A DNA stretch of 64,000 bases from Ancylobacter moscoviensis (GTDB taxonomy: Bacteria; Pseudomonadota; Alphaproteobacteria; Rhizobiales; Xanthobacteraceae): NCBI RefSeq assembly GCF_007559435.1, contig NZ_VMBP01000007.1, positions 1 through 64,000 of the forward strand, written 5' to 3'. Numbering within the stretch: position 1 is the stretch's first letter; every line of letters begins with the position of its first letter. The position numbers and the translations under genes were made by a program. Positions 1 through 8,928 of the stretch are shown piece by piece. The notes below the pieces were generated by a model. The model was not told the origin of the DNA and searched no databases. It saw nothing but the letters and a program-made list of their open reading frames with translations.

Positions 1-15
1 AATACGAAATCCAAC

Positions 16-55
16 AAAAACGCCGCCCCGGACTAACCGCCAGGGCGGCGTTTTT
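16..55. terminator. Bidirectional intrinsic terminator
   Basis: A perfect 13-bp inverted repeat (AAAAACGCCGCCC at 16-28, its complement at 43-55) encloses a 14-nt loop. The A-run on one side and T-run on the other make it a terminator on both strands. On the minus strand it lies about 70 nt past the kinase-phosphatase stop codon and should end that transcript. Confidence 0.85.
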
Positions 56-124
56 GCGTTCAAAGAGATGTTGCCGCATCAACACCCCCGGAAAACACAA
101 CCCAGGCGCGCCGTCGCCCAGAGC

Positions 125-1951
125 CTAACCAGCGGAAGGGGTGGTGCGGCAGTCTGGGAGGCGTCGGCCGCGAGGGGCCGATCTCCTCAGGTCCACCACA
201 ACCACGCTGGCATTGTCCGGCGCGCCGTTCTGCAGCACGGCACTGATGACTGCGTCGGCCGCCTCTTGGGCCGAGCTGGCCGAAAGAATGAGCCTGGACG
301 CCGCCTCGGCGTCGAGGACATCGGGCACACCGTCGCTGGCCAGCATCAGGAACAGGTCGTCCTCCCGCCTCTCGAGCCGGAGCACTTCCGGCTCGCTGCC
401 GATCGCCGGCTTGAACGCCGTCGCCCCGAAGGCCCGCGAGATGGCGAGGCCGGCGCCGTGGGCGGCTCGGCTCCCGGCGAAGACACGGAGCGGCCCCCAG
501 GGAACCGCCTCGCCATTGTCCAGCCAGCGCCTTTCCCTCTCTACGACGCCTCCGGCATTCATCACCCGCATTGCTTCGTCCGCGCGGTCGGGGCGATGCC
601 CATCGACGAGAGGGATTACGACGGCATCCGTTCCCTCCGGGCGTTTCCTCAGCAGATAGGCCGGAGTGTCCCCCAGCCAGGCGATCGTGAGGTCGTTCTC
701 CCGCAGCAGCGCGGCGACGGCGGTACTGCCGCACGCGGCGGCGAAATCGGTCGCGTCCAGCCTAGCCTCCACGGCGGCGAAGGCGGCATGCATCGCCGAC
801 CAGGCGTCTCCGCCGGTTGCGGCCATCTCCGCGATCAGCGTCATGGGAAGCTGCCGCGCGCAGAACTCGCTGACATGACCGCCGCGAAAGCCGTCGAATA
901 GGCCGGCGACGAGCACGTCCGGCGTCTCGATGACGGCAACGGCGTCCTCCATGGCGGAGCGAGCCTTGCCGATGTGGCTTGCCAGGCCGACATCCGCGAA
1001 AGTACGGGGCACATCCCGACAGGGCTCGCCGCCGGGACGGCCGGAGGAGGTGGCCCGCGGCCGGGGTGGCGCGAGAAGACGGGCAATCTCCTCGAAGTCG
1101 GGTCGCTCGTCCGGGTCGCTTGCCCAGCAGCGGAAGGCGAGCCGCCGGAGGGCGTCGTCCATGTGCCGCCACTGGGGACGCAACTCCTCGTCGACGACCT
1201 TGCTGGCGAATTCGGCCCGGGACAGGGAGCCCGGCATGGCGGTGCCGACATTGAGGTGCGGGCGCGCGCCGCCATGCGCGACTTCGAACATTAGAATTCC
1301 AAAGGCGTAGATATCGACCTTCCGGTCATAGGGCTTCCACGCCAGCAGTTCCGGCGCCATGTGGAACGGCGAGCCGACCGGCTTCTCGAGCGAGCATCCC
1401 GGCCCCAGTTCCACGGCCCGGTCGAAATCGGAGATCTTCGGCCGCAGCGAGCGGATGTCGGAACCGCCGGCTTCGCCAAACATCAGGATGTTTTCGGCCT
1501 TGAGGTCGCGGTGAACCAGATTCATGGCGTGCAGCCCGGCCATCGCTTCGGCGATGGGGGCGAGCAAGGTGCGCACGAGTTCGACATCCATCGCGCCGCT
1601 GTCGCCTCGGGCCTTGTCGAACAACAGCCGATCGAGCGCGCCGGGACGGGAGCGTTCCATGGCGCGGACCAGATGGCCGCTCGTCCCGCCGACGCCGAGA
1701 AGTCGTACCACGCCGGAAGCCTCGTCGAGCGGCGGCATCCGCGCATAGATGTCGAGCTCGTTGAAGGCCAGCGCGGCACTCTTCCAGGGTGTGAGCTTGA
1801 AAAACAGGGTCGGGCGGGTCTCGTCGGTGGCGACAGTCATGCCGTTGGGCAGCACCCGGCCGGCCGCCGGCGGCGGCTCCACCAGATAGGGCAGGGCCAT
1901 CCGCCGGTTCCAACGCGATGGGATGTCGAGCAGTAGGCGAGAGGACGGCAT
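125..1951 (-). CDS. Protein kinase-PP2C phosphatase fusion
   Basis: This 608-residue protein joins a Hanks-type Ser/Thr kinase (about residues 35-295) to a PP2C/SpoIIE-like phosphatase (about 318-590). Kinase landmarks are a putative ATP lysine (K52) and helix-C Glu (E65), the catalytic loop HRDLKAEN (148-155), APE (199-201) and DIYAFG (213-218). The DFG motif reads DFD (175-177), and I see no clear glycine-rich loop. Phosphatase landmarks are RSAMED (331-336), DG (353-354), GST (409-411), SDG (539-541) and DN (579-580), so the metal-binding aspartates are present. I see no membrane segment, so it is probably cytosolic. The start at 1951 lies after the fdh terminator and has a GGAACGGG ribosome site; an in-frame ATG at 1900 is the alternative. 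It may both add and remove phosphate on one target, but the target is unknown. Confidence 0.85.
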   Translation of the reverse strand: MPSSRLLLDIPSRWNRRMALPYLVEPPPAAGRVLPNGMTVATDETRPTLFFKLTPWKSAALAFNELDIYARMPPLDEASGVVRLLGVGGTSGHLVRAMERSRPGALDRLLFDKARGDSGAMDVELVRTLLAPIAEAMAGLHAMNLVHRDLKAENILMFGEAGGSDIRSLRPKISDFDRAVELGPGCSLEKPVGSPFHMAPELLAWKPYDRKVDIYAFGILMFEVAHGGARPHLNVGTAMPGSLSRAEFASKVVDEELRPQWRHMDDALRRLAFRCWASDPDERPDFEEIARLLAPPRPRATSSGRPGGEPCRDVPRTFADVGLASHIGKARSAMEDAVAVIETPDVLVAGLFDGFRGGHVSEFCARQLPMTLIAEMAATGGDAWSAMHAAFAAVEARLDATDFAAACGSTAVAALLRENDLTIAWLGDTPAYLLRKRPEGTDAVVIPLVDGHRPDRADEAMRVMNAGGVVERERRWLDNGEAVPWGPLRVFAGSRAAHGAGLAISRAFGATAFKPAIGSEPEVLRLERREDDLFLMLASDGVPDVLDAEAASRLILSASSAQEAADAVISAVLQNGAPDNASVVVVDLRRSAPRGRRLPDCRTTPSAG

Positions 1952-1992
1952 CGGCGAACCCGTTCCAAATGCCCGCGGCTTGGCGGCGGGCT

Positions 1993-2026
1993 CAAACAAA
2001 AGGCGCCCCGCTCGTCGCGGGGCGCC
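1993..2026 (-). terminator. Intrinsic terminator of the formate dehydrogenase gene
   Basis: GGCGCCCCG and CGGGGCGCC form a 9-bp stem around CTCGT (about 2002-2026). On the minus strand it is followed by TTTTGTTTG. It lies about 70 nt past the fdh stop and just ahead of the kinase-phosphatase start, so the two genes are probably separate transcripts. Confidence 0.85.
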
Positions 2027-2093
2027 AGTTCTGGCGTCGAGAGGGGCCGGCGTTCGCGGCACCGGCCGATACGCCTTGGGAAGCGGAGAAGGC

Positions 2094-3299
2094 TCAGACC
2101 GCCTTCTTGAACTTGGCGGCCTCTTCCGAACCGCCAGTGGCATTGCCCTTCGAGTAGGAATGCGCGCCGGTGCCGGCAAGAGCGCCGCCCTGCACGATGA
2201 GGTATTCGTCGCGGATCCGACGGCCCTCGAAGAAGCACTCCAGGATCTCGCGGGTGCCCGCCGCATAACGCGCCTGCGCGGTCAGCGTGGTGCCGGAGAT
2301 GTGCGGGGTCATGCCGTTATAGGGCATCGTCCGCCAGGGGTGGTCCTTCGGCGCCGGCTGCGGGAACCACACGTCGCCGGCATAGCCGGCCAGCCGGCCG
2401 GATTCGAGCGCACGTGCCACGGCATCGCGGTCGCACAGCTTGCCGCGGGCGGTGTTGACGATGTAGGCGCCGCGCTTGAACAGCTTCAGCGTCTCGTCAT
2501 TGATCATGTGCTCGGTTTCTGGGTGCAGCGGGCAGTTCAGCGTCACCACGTCGCAAACCGGATACATGTCCTCGCGGGTCGCGTGCCAGGTGAGGTTGAG
2601 CTCCTTCTCGACCGATTCCGGCAGGCGGTGACGGTCGGTGTAGTGCAGGTGCACGTCGAACGGCGCCAGCCGGCGCAGCACCGCGAGACCGATGCGACCG
2701 GCGGCCACGGTGCCGACATGCATCGCCTCGAGGTCGTAGGCGTGGGAGACGCAGTCGGCGATGTTCCAGCCGCCCTTCCGCGCCCATTCGTGCGAGGGCA
2801 GATAGTTGCGCACCAGCGACAGGATCATCATCACCACATGCTCGGCGACGCTGATCGAGTTGCAGTAGGTGACTTCCGCCACGGTGACGTTACGGTCGAT
2901 AGCCGACTGAAGATCGACGTGGTCGGAACCGATGCCGGCGGTGAGCGCGAGCTTCAGGTTCTTGGCCTTGGCGATGCGCTCGGGCGTCAGATAGGCCGGC
3001 CAGAAGGGCTGGGAGATGACGACATCCGCATCGACCAGCTCGCGCTCGAACACCGAGTCGGGGCCGTCCTTGTCGGAGGTCACGACCAGGGTGTGGCCGT
3101 TGGATTCGAGATATTTGCGCAGGCCGAGCTCGCCGGAGACGGAGCCGAGCAGCTGCCCGGGCGTGAAGTCGATGGCCTTCGGCGTCGGCAAGGTCTGGCC
3201 GCCCGGATAGTGGTCGATCTTCGGAAGATCGTCGCGGGCATAGGTCTTCGGGTAGCCGTCGACCGGATCATCGTAAAGAACGCACAGGACCTTTGCCAT
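2094..3299 (-). CDS. fdh: NAD-dependent formate dehydrogenase
   Basis: This 401-residue cytosolic enzyme oxidises formate to CO2 with NAD+ and needs no metal. It matches the Pseudomonas sp. 101 enzyme family in length and throughout its sequence. The nucleotide fold carries GTVAAGRIG (196-204) and D222, which favours NAD over NADP. Catalytic residues by family alignment are N147, R285, Q314 and H333 (in PHISGTT). The start at 3299 has a strong GGAGAGGAG ribosome site; the frame stays open further upstream, but that stretch looks non-coding. A LysR gene lies immediately upstream in the same direction, with a palindrome between them. The usual roles are detoxifying formate or drawing NADH from C1 compounds. 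Family assignment is very secure. Confidence 0.97.
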   Translation of the reverse strand: MAKVLCVLYDDPVDGYPKTYARDDLPKIDHYPGGQTLPTPKAIDFTPGQLLGSVSGELGLRKYLESNGHTLVVTSDKDGPDSVFERELVDADVVISQPFWPAYLTPERIAKAKNLKLALTAGIGSDHVDLQSAIDRNVTVAEVTYCNSISVAEHVVMMILSLVRNYLPSHEWARKGGWNIADCVSHAYDLEAMHVGTVAAGRIGLAVLRRLAPFDVHLHYTDRHRLPESVEKELNLTWHATREDMYPVCDVVTLNCPLHPETEHMINDETLKLFKRGAYIVNTARGKLCDRDAVARALESGRLAGYAGDVWFPQPAPKDHPWRTMPYNGMTPHISGTTLTAQARYAAGTREILECFFEGRRIRDEYLIVQGGALAGTGAHSYSKGNATGGSEEAAKFKKAV

Positions 3300-3524
3300 G
3301 CGGGCATCTCCTCTCCAAGGTTGAGCGGGAACGTCCCCGCCGCACGTGGCGGCAGATCGCACGCGCATCCGGGGCGTTCGCCACGGCGCGGTCTCTCTGT
3401 TCGGGATGCCGCTTTCCGGGCGATGCACGGGCGCGACGGGCGTTCTCCACATCGGCTCCGCGCGCGGACTGGCTTTTCGCCGCTTCGCTGCCGACCCCTG
3501 AAGTCTGGGCGGACGGACGCCGGG

Positions 3525-3537
3525 TTTCAAATTGAAA
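3525..3537. promoter_or_regulatory. Candidate LysR-type binding box upstream of fdh
   Basis: TTTCAAATTGAAA is a perfect 13-bp palindrome with a single central base and fits the LysR T-N11-A rule exactly. It lies in the gap between the LysR gene (ends 3577) and the fdh start, about 226 nt upstream of fdh. Binding by the adjacent regulator is inferred. Confidence 0.5.
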
Positions 3538-3576
3538 GCGGCGAACAATTGATAGATGCGGACAATGAAACGGGCG

Positions 3577-4488
3577 TTACTTGAAATTTTTCTCAATCAA
3601 CTTGTCGCGACCCAGATCCCGCGCCAGCTTCAGCAGCGCGCCGGCCACCGGGCTCAGCGGGTCGCGGTCCGAGAGCACCAGGCCGACGGGCTGGACGTGC
3701 GCGGGCTCGATGAGCGGGATCGCCACGAGGTCGGCCGTGTCGCCCAGCCCCCGGAAGCTTGCCTCCGGCACGATGCAGGTCCATGGGCCGCGCCGTACGA
3801 AGGACCACACGCCCATGAAGGAGTTGGTCTCGATGGCCGGCTGCACGACGATGCCGGCCTCCGCGAGCACATGATCGATGATACGGCGGTTCTGCATGTC
3901 CGGCGTGAGCAGGCAGAGCGGCTGAGCCGCGGCCTCCGCCCAGCGCAGGCTGCGCCGGCGGGCCAGCGGCTCGTCCGGCCGGGTGACGAAGACGTAGTGC
4001 TCCAGATAGAGGTCGAGCCGACGTACGCGGTTGAGCGGCTCGTTCTCCAGATAGGTGATGCCGGCGTCGAGCTCCATCTCGTCGAGGCCACGCTGGATCG
4101 CCGCCGAGCTGAGCGTCAGCATCTGCACCTTCACCTCCGGATGCCGGTCGCGAAAGGGACCGAGGATCGCGGGAGCGGCGGCGGTCGCGGCGGGAATGGC
4201 GCCGACGCGCAGCGTGCCGGAGAGCCGCCCCCCGGTTTCCACACGCTCCTGCTTCAGGCTCTCGTAATCGGCCGCGATCTGCCGGGCCCAGCCGAGCACC
4301 CGCTCGCCTTCCACCGTGAAGCCGAGAAAGCGATGGCCGCGCACCACGATGGGCATGCCCAGTTCCTGCTCCAGCTTGCGGATGCCGGCGGACAGGGTCG
4401 GCTGGGTGACGTGGCAGGCCTCCGCGGCCCGGCCGAAATGCTTCTCGCGCGCGAGGGCGACCAGATAGTGCATCTGCCGGACGAACAT
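3577..4488 (-). CDS. LysR-family regulator, probable fdh regulator
   Basis: This is a 303-residue LysR-type regulator. The N-terminal winged helix-turn-helix (about residues 3-62) contains the typical RAAEACHVTQPTLSAGIRKLE stretch, and the rest (about 90-295) is the periplasmic-binding-like effector domain. The length is normal for the family. The gene sits directly upstream of and codirectional with fdh, which makes formate-linked control the simplest guess. The effector cannot be read from the sequence. The gap to fdh (277 nt) is long enough for an independent fdh promoter. Confidence 0.9.
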   Translation of the reverse strand: MFVRQMHYLVALAREKHFGRAAEACHVTQPTLSAGIRKLEQELGMPIVVRGHRFLGFTVEGERVLGWARQIAADYESLKQERVETGGRLSGTLRVGAIPAATAAAPAILGPFRDRHPEVKVQMLTLSSAAIQRGLDEMELDAGITYLENEPLNRVRRLDLYLEHYVFVTRPDEPLARRRSLRWAEAAAQPLCLLTPDMQNRRIIDHVLAEAGIVVQPAIETNSFMGVWSFVRRGPWTCIVPEASFRGLGDTADLVAIPLIEPAHVQPVGLVLSDRDPLSPVAGALLKLARDLGRDKLIEKNFK

Positions 4489-4571
4489 CGGCGCTTCGGG
4501 CCTTTCCCTTTCCGGGGCCCATGCCTTTACGCCGGCGGCGCAGAGGGCAGGGCAGGCATGGGGACGGGTCG

Positions 4572-5507
4572 CTATTTCCCGTCGGATACAGCAGACATAT
4601 AGTTCGCGATGCGCCGGCGAAAGGCCTTCGGCGTCTCCGTGAAAAGCCGGCCGTGCAGACGCAGCGCCGAGTGGGCCAGCTTGAGCTGCCGTGCGCCGAT
4701 CGCTTCGATCAGCGGCGCGCGCCAGGCGGGGGGGCGGGACGAGATGCGTTCATCGAGCCGTGCGCGCAGCACGCAGAGGTCGTGATGCTTGCCGAGCTTG
4801 TCGCGCAGGCGCTGCAGCTCCGCCACCCAGGCGGCGCCGAGTGCCGGCCAGGCGGGGACGAGCAGTTCCATCTGGTAGCGCTGCGCGACGACGGCCTTGC
4901 GCAGTTCGTGCAGCCCGGTCTCGTCCTCCGGGTCGGCCTTGCGGCCGAGACGGCGTGCCTTGCCGTATTCCGCCGTGAGGGCGGCGACGAGGCTCTTGCC
5001 GTGAAGTGCGGCGCCGAGCTGCGGAGCTGCGGCTGAGAGTTCGGCGAGTCGTGCGGCGAGACCGGCACGGTGCGGCGACAGGCCGGCATCGGCACCTTCG
5101 CGATCCTGCCGCGCGGGTGGCGTGAGGGAGCGACCGGCCGCGCGGCGCTGGGGAGCCGAGAGGTACCCCTTGGCCTGGAGATCGTCCAGCGCCGCCCGCC
5201 GCGCGGCGACGTCGCGCGCACCGGCGAGCTGCCGGGCGTCCCCGGCCAGGGCGCGCCGCAGCCGGCGGGCCTCGGCGGCGACCGCCTTGTCCTCGCTGGC
5301 CTGGGCGAGGCGCAGCAATGCCCGCAACCTCTTGAATGCCTTGCGCAGATCGTGAACGGCGCGCTCGGGATTGGCGGTCGCGAGCGCCGCCAGCGCTTCG
5401 CCGCTGGCCTGCGCGAGCGAGGCATCGAGTGGGCCGGCGGGCCGGCGCGCGGCATCGGCCGCCGCATCCACAGCGTTGGGGCGGGACGGGCCCAGGTTTT
5501 CCGGCAT
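4572..5507 (-). CDS. CHAD domain protein
   Basis: This 311-residue protein is rich in Ala, Arg and Leu and predicted almost entirely helical. Two CHAD repeats are recognisable from their conserved histidine and basic signatures: HDLRKAFKRLRALLRL in the N-terminal half and HELRKAVVAQRYQMELL in the second. CHAD domains bind polyphosphate and are often found with polyphosphate granules or CYTH phosphatases. No CYTH domain or polyphosphate kinase gene lies nearby. The start at 5507 is chosen for its AAGGA ribosome site; an earlier in-frame start would add 23 residues. The specific function is not known. Confidence 0.85.
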   Translation of the reverse strand: MPENLGPSRPNAVDAAADAARRPAGPLDASLAQASGEALAALATANPERAVHDLRKAFKRLRALLRLAQASEDKAVAAEARRLRRALAGDARQLAGARDVAARRAALDDLQAKGYLSAPQRRAAGRSLTPPARQDREGADAGLSPHRAGLAARLAELSAAAPQLGAALHGKSLVAALTAEYGKARRLGRKADPEDETGLHELRKAVVAQRYQMELLVPAWPALGAAWVAELQRLRDKLGKHHDLCVLRARLDERISSRPPAWRAPLIEAIGARQLKLAHSALRLHGRLFTETPKAFRRRIANYMSAVSDGK

Positions 5508-5664
5508 CGAGAAAATCCTTGTGCGTCCAAGCTCTTGCCGGACTTTTCCACGCATGGCGCGACGATCCGATGACAAAATTTAACCCAGCCCCCTTTCATT
5601 TGGCCATCCGGATTGCTAGATACCCGCCGTCGGCAGGCCATTGCGGCCGCACAGCCGTCTCTGA

Positions 5665-5741
<77 letters not shown>

Positions 5742-5754
5742 GTTCGAACCAAAG

Positions 5755-5793
5755 ACCCCAGCAAACTCAATGAGTTGCTGGGGTTTTGTTTTT
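5755..5793 (+). terminator. Terminator of tRNA-fMet
   Basis: ACCCCAGCAA and TTGCTGGGGT pair, with further CTCA/TGAG pairing inside, and are followed by TTTTGTTTTT. It begins 14 nt after the tRNA 3' end. Confidence 0.9.
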
Positions 5794-5832
5794 ATGCCCT
5801 GTTTCGATCCAGCAAAATCAATCACTTGGCAT

Positions 5833-5869
5833 CGCAGGTTCAAATCAGGTGGCGTGCCCCCCGCAACCA
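5833..5869 (+). repeat. Degenerate copy of the tRNA-fMet 3' end
   Basis: CGCAGGTTCAAATC (5833-5846) repeats 14 nt of the tRNA T-arm (5713-5726). After 10 unrelated bases, TGCCCCCCGCAACCA (5855-5869) repeats the tRNA 3' end including CCA, with one extra C. No D-arm or anticodon arm accompanies it, so it is not a functional tRNA. Duplicated tRNA 3' ends are the usual scar of site-specific integration, but no integrase is visible nearby. Confidence 0.65.
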
Positions 5870-6157
5870 ATATGCGGTGAGGAAATCGACAGCCGCCTAA
5901 TCCGGCCGTTCTTATCCGGAAGCACGAGGCGTTAGCCAGAAAACCGATGGCCTCGTTCCAGTCACACCAACCGGATGGAAGGAACCACGACGTTTCGGAG
6001 CAGCCGCAGTACTAATCGGAGGCTGGTGCCGGGACGTCTAGGAGGGACTTTCCCGCGGCCCGCTGGCAGGGAGCTGTTTCCGCTCCGCGCCAGGAGCGGT
6101 CGTGAGCGCTCTGCCGGGAAGTGGACGTTCAAACAACGCCACGACGGTGGTCGATCT
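5870..6157. other. Intergenic stretch without a recognised gene
   Basis: This stretch lies between the tRNA-like repeat and the LysR gene that ends at 6158. The short open frame on the minus strand is proline- and arginine-rich, unlike any family I know. I see no promoter, terminator or RNA gene I could defend. Confidence 0.4.
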
Positions 6158-7087
6158 CTACGGGGCACCGATCTGCGTCAGGGGTGTGCTGTCGAACCCC
6201 TCGATCCACCCGCAGACTCTGCCGCTGGCGGCGCGCAGAGGCGAGTCGAGAGGCGTGTACGCAAAATAGCTGCGCGACGGCAGCGAGATGTCCGGGAAGG
6301 GCGTCACCAGCCGCCCCGCGCGCAAATCGTCCTCGATCAGGGTGGACGGCGCCATCGCCACGCCGAGCCCGTCCGCGGCGGCCTGGATCGAGAGGTAGAA
6401 GTGGTCGAGCATCAGCGCGGCCGCCGGTTCGAGAGAGCCGTGCCCGGCCTTCGCCAGCCAGTCGCGCCAAAGCCGCGGCATGCTGGCGACGTGCAGAAGC
6501 GTGTGCCGCGCGAGGTCACCCACCTCTTCCAGCGGCTGGCGTCGCAGCAGCGCGGGGCTGCAGGCGGGGAGCCGTTCTTCCGGCAGCAGCAGGCGCGCCT
6601 CGAAGCCGTGGAAGGCATCCGGCCCGCCGCGAATGATCAGGTCGTAGTCGCCGGCCAGCCCGTCCACCGGCTCGCCGCCGGTCGTCAGCTCGATCTCGAT
6701 GTCGGGATGCGCCTCCCGCAGCAGGCCGAGCTTCGGCACCAGCCAGCGCAGGCTGAAGGTGGCGAGGGCATTGACCCTGAGCACCACGGTGCCGCTGGTG
6801 CCCCGGCCGTGCACTGCCGCGGCCCGGGCGATGCGCTCCAGCGCGGGCTGGATTTCGGCCAGCAGCGCCCGGCCCTCGGGAGTCAGGGCGACCCCGTGGC
6901 TCAGGCGGCGGAACAGCGCCGGCGGGCCGAGCCATTCTTCCAGCAGCCGGATTTGCCGGCTGATCGCGCCATGCGTGACCCCGAGCTCCGCCGCGGCGTC
7001 CTTGAAACTCGACCGGCGCGCAGCTGCCTCAAACGCGCGGATGGCGTTCAGGGGTGGCAGCGGCCGGTTCTTCGAAGGGCCCTTCAT
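6158..7087 (-). CDS. LysR-family regulator, GcvA-like
   Basis: This 309-residue LysR-type regulator belongs to the GcvA/AmpR-like branch. It starts with PLPPLNAIRAFEAAARRSSF and has the helix-turn-helix segment AAAELGVTHGAISRQIRLLE (about residues 32-51), both typical of that group. The effector-binding half spans about 95-300. It is divergent from the MFS transporter gene with a 73-nt shared promoter region, so it probably controls that exporter. The inducer is unknown. Confidence 0.9.
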   Translation of the reverse strand: MKGPSKNRPLPPLNAIRAFEAAARRSSFKDAAAELGVTHGAISRQIRLLEEWLGPPALFRRLSHGVALTPEGRALLAEIQPALERIARAAAVHGRGTSGTVVLRVNALATFSLRWLVPKLGLLREAHPDIEIELTTGGEPVDGLAGDYDLIIRGGPDAFHGFEARLLLPEERLPACSPALLRRQPLEEVGDLARHTLLHVASMPRLWRDWLAKAGHGSLEPAAALMLDHFYLSIQAAADGLGVAMAPSTLIEDDLRAGRLVTPFPDISLPSRSYFAYTPLDSPLRAASGRVCGWIEGFDSTPLTQIGAP

Positions 7088-7160
7088 GTGAGTTTTTCTG
7101 ACATCGGAGGGTCGAATTAGTCGTTTGCGCCCGGCATTCTAGCAGGCGCACAGTGCTCGT

Positions 7161-8366
7161 GTGACAAATTCATCCAGCATCACATCTTCCGCCGCGCCGT
7201 CGGCACTGTCGCGGGCGCCACGGACCCGACGGCGCACTTTGGTCCTCTCCGGCCTCGCCCATGCCCTGCACGATGGGTACACGGACGCGATCTACGTGCT
7301 CCTTCCGGTCTGGCGGGCCGAGTTCGGGCTCGACTATGTCGCGCTTGCGCTGCTGCGCGGCCTCTATGCCGGCGCCATGGCCATCCTGCAGGTGCCCGCG
7401 AGCTGGCTCGCCGATCATGTCGGCGGCCGGGCGGTGCTGATCCTCGGGACGGTGCTTGCCGCGGCGGGCTATGCCCTCGCCGGCTTCAGCGGCGGCGCGA
7501 TGGGGCTCTATGCCGCGCTGCTGGTCTCCGGCGCCGGTTCCAGTGTCCAGCATCCGATCGCCTCCAGCGCGGTGTCGCGCGCCTATGGGGCCGCCGCGTG
7601 CGGGCCGCTCGGCACCTATAATTTCAGCGGCGACCTCGGGAAGGCCATCATTCCGGCCGCGCTATCCTTCGGCCTGTCGGTCGCGCCGTGGCGGCCGTCG
7701 CTGTGGCTGCTCGCGCTGGCGGGGATCGCGGTCGCCGCCCTGCTCACGCTGTTAATGCCCAGGATCGAAGCGGCGCCGCCGCCGGCCGCCTCGGGACGCG
7801 CGACGCTGCAGCGCGACGGTACCGGTTTCCCGCTGCTGCTGGCCATCGGGGTGATCGACACTGGCGTGCGCATGGGGTTCCTGACCTTCCTGCCGTTTCT
7901 GCTGCAGCTGAAGGGCGCGTCACAGCCGCTCATCGGAGCGGCGCTCGCCTTCGTCTTCCTGGGCGGCGCGGCGGGTAAGCTCGCCTGCGGCTGGCTCGCC
8001 CAGCGCTGGGGCGTCGTCGCCGTCACCCTGTGCACCGAGGGGCTTACGGCCCTCATGATCGCGCTTGCCGCCCTTCTGCCGCTCGTGCCGCTGCTCATTC
8101 TCCTGCCGCTGCTGGGGCTCACCTTGAACGGCACCTCCTCGGTGCTCTACGGCACCGTGCCGGAACTGGCGCCGGCTGACCGGACCGAGCGCGCCTTCGC
8201 CATCTTCTATACGGGCGTGATCGGCTCCGGGGCGCTGTCGCCGCTGCTGTTCGGCGCGGTGGGCGATCAGGCCGGGCCGGTCGTCGCAACACTGGGGACC
8301 GCCGCCGCGGCGCTCGTCAATCTGCCGCTCGCCCTTGCCCTCGGGCCGCGGCTGGCAAGGCGGTGA
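7161..8366 (+). CDS. MFS transporter, fosmidomycin-resistance-like
   Basis: This 401-residue inner-membrane protein has about 12 predicted transmembrane segments. The region around residue 135 (SSVQHPIASSAVSRAYG) and the N-terminal LSGLAHALHDGYTDAIYVLLPVW resemble the Fsr-type drug:H+ antiporters of the major facilitator superfamily. The first codon used is GTG at 7161, since the frame opens there and no better-placed ATG precedes the first helix. The divergent LysR gene is the likely regulator. The substrate is not determined; efflux is more likely than uptake for this branch. Confidence 0.8.
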   Translation: MTNSSSITSSAAPSALSRAPRTRRRTLVLSGLAHALHDGYTDAIYVLLPVWRAEFGLDYVALALLRGLYAGAMAILQVPASWLADHVGGRAVLILGTVLAAAGYALAGFSGGAMGLYAALLVSGAGSSVQHPIASSAVSRAYGAAACGPLGTYNFSGDLGKAIIPAALSFGLSVAPWRPSLWLLALAGIAVAALLTLLMPRIEAAPPPAASGRATLQRDGTGFPLLLAIGVIDTGVRMGFLTFLPFLLQLKGASQPLIGAALAFVFLGGAAGKLACGWLAQRWGVVAVTLCTEGLTALMIALAALLPLVPLLILLPLLGLTLNGTSSVLYGTVPELAPADRTERAFAIFYTGVIGSGALSPLLFGAVGDQAGPVVATLGTAAAALVNLPLALALGPRLARR

Positions 8367-8424
8367 GCGGCGACCGTCGCACCTCGACATGCCCGCGCCG
8401 CGTGAGGATTCGGCAGGGAACGAC

Positions 8425-8850
8425 ATGGCAAGCAAAACGAATGTCCGGTCTGGCCGGTGCCATTGTGGAGCCGTGCGCTTCGAGGTGGCGCTCAGCGACG
8501 GCTTCAACTCGATCCGACGCTGTACCTGCTCCTATTGCCGCATGCGCGGTGCGGTCGTCGTGATGGCCGAAATGGGCGGGGTCCGGATCCTCGAGGGCGA
8601 GGAGATGCTGACGACCTACCGCTTCCATAGCGGCGCGGCGCGGCACTTCTTCTGTTCACGCTGCGGGATTTACACCCACCATCAACGACGATCCGATCAG
8701 AGCCTGTACGCTGTCAACGTCGCCTGCCTTGACGGAACAAGCCCGTTCGATTTCTTCGAGGTGCCCGTCATGGATGGCGTCAATCACACCAGCGATACCG
8801 GAAAGCCGACGCGCCGGGCCGGCACCCTGCGTTTCATTCCGGCAGGCTGA
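8425..8850 (+). CDS. GFA/CENP-V family zinc protein
   Basis: This 141-residue protein of the glutathione-dependent formaldehyde-activating (GFA) fold has three cysteine clusters: CHCGAV near the N-terminus, CTCSYC, and FFCSRCGIYTHH. Together they form the family's zinc sites. The start at 8425 follows a GGGA ribosome site and fits the family's usual beginning; the frame is open further upstream but overlaps the MFS gene. The family name comes from a formaldehyde-glutathione enzyme, but most members are uncharacterised, so the reaction is left open. Confidence 0.85.
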   Translation: MASKTNVRSGRCHCGAVRFEVALSDGFNSIRRCTCSYCRMRGAVVVMAEMGGVRILEGEEMLTTYRFHSGAARHFFCSRCGIYTHHQRRSDQSLYAVNVACLDGTSPFDFFEVPVMDGVNHTSDTGKPTRRAGTLRFIPAG

Positions 8851-8928
8851 CCGTTGTGGATCCCCAGGTCCTGCTCGGCGGCGTAAAGGTGCCGGCACCA
8901 TCCTTTCCGTTCGCGGCGGTTTTTCAGC

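Noticed and set aside
1923-3584. Long open frame on the plus strand opposite the formate dehydrogenase gene
   Set aside because: It is antisense to a confidently identified gene, has no family features, and arises from GC-rich codon use.
5833-5869. A second tRNA gene
   Set aside because: Only T-arm and 3' end pieces are present, with an insertion between them; acceptor 5' strand, D-arm and anticodon arm are missing.
5742-8366. Genomic island or prophage next to tRNA-fMet
   Set aside because: No integrase, excisionase or mobility gene is present, and the next genes are ordinary LysR and MFS genes.
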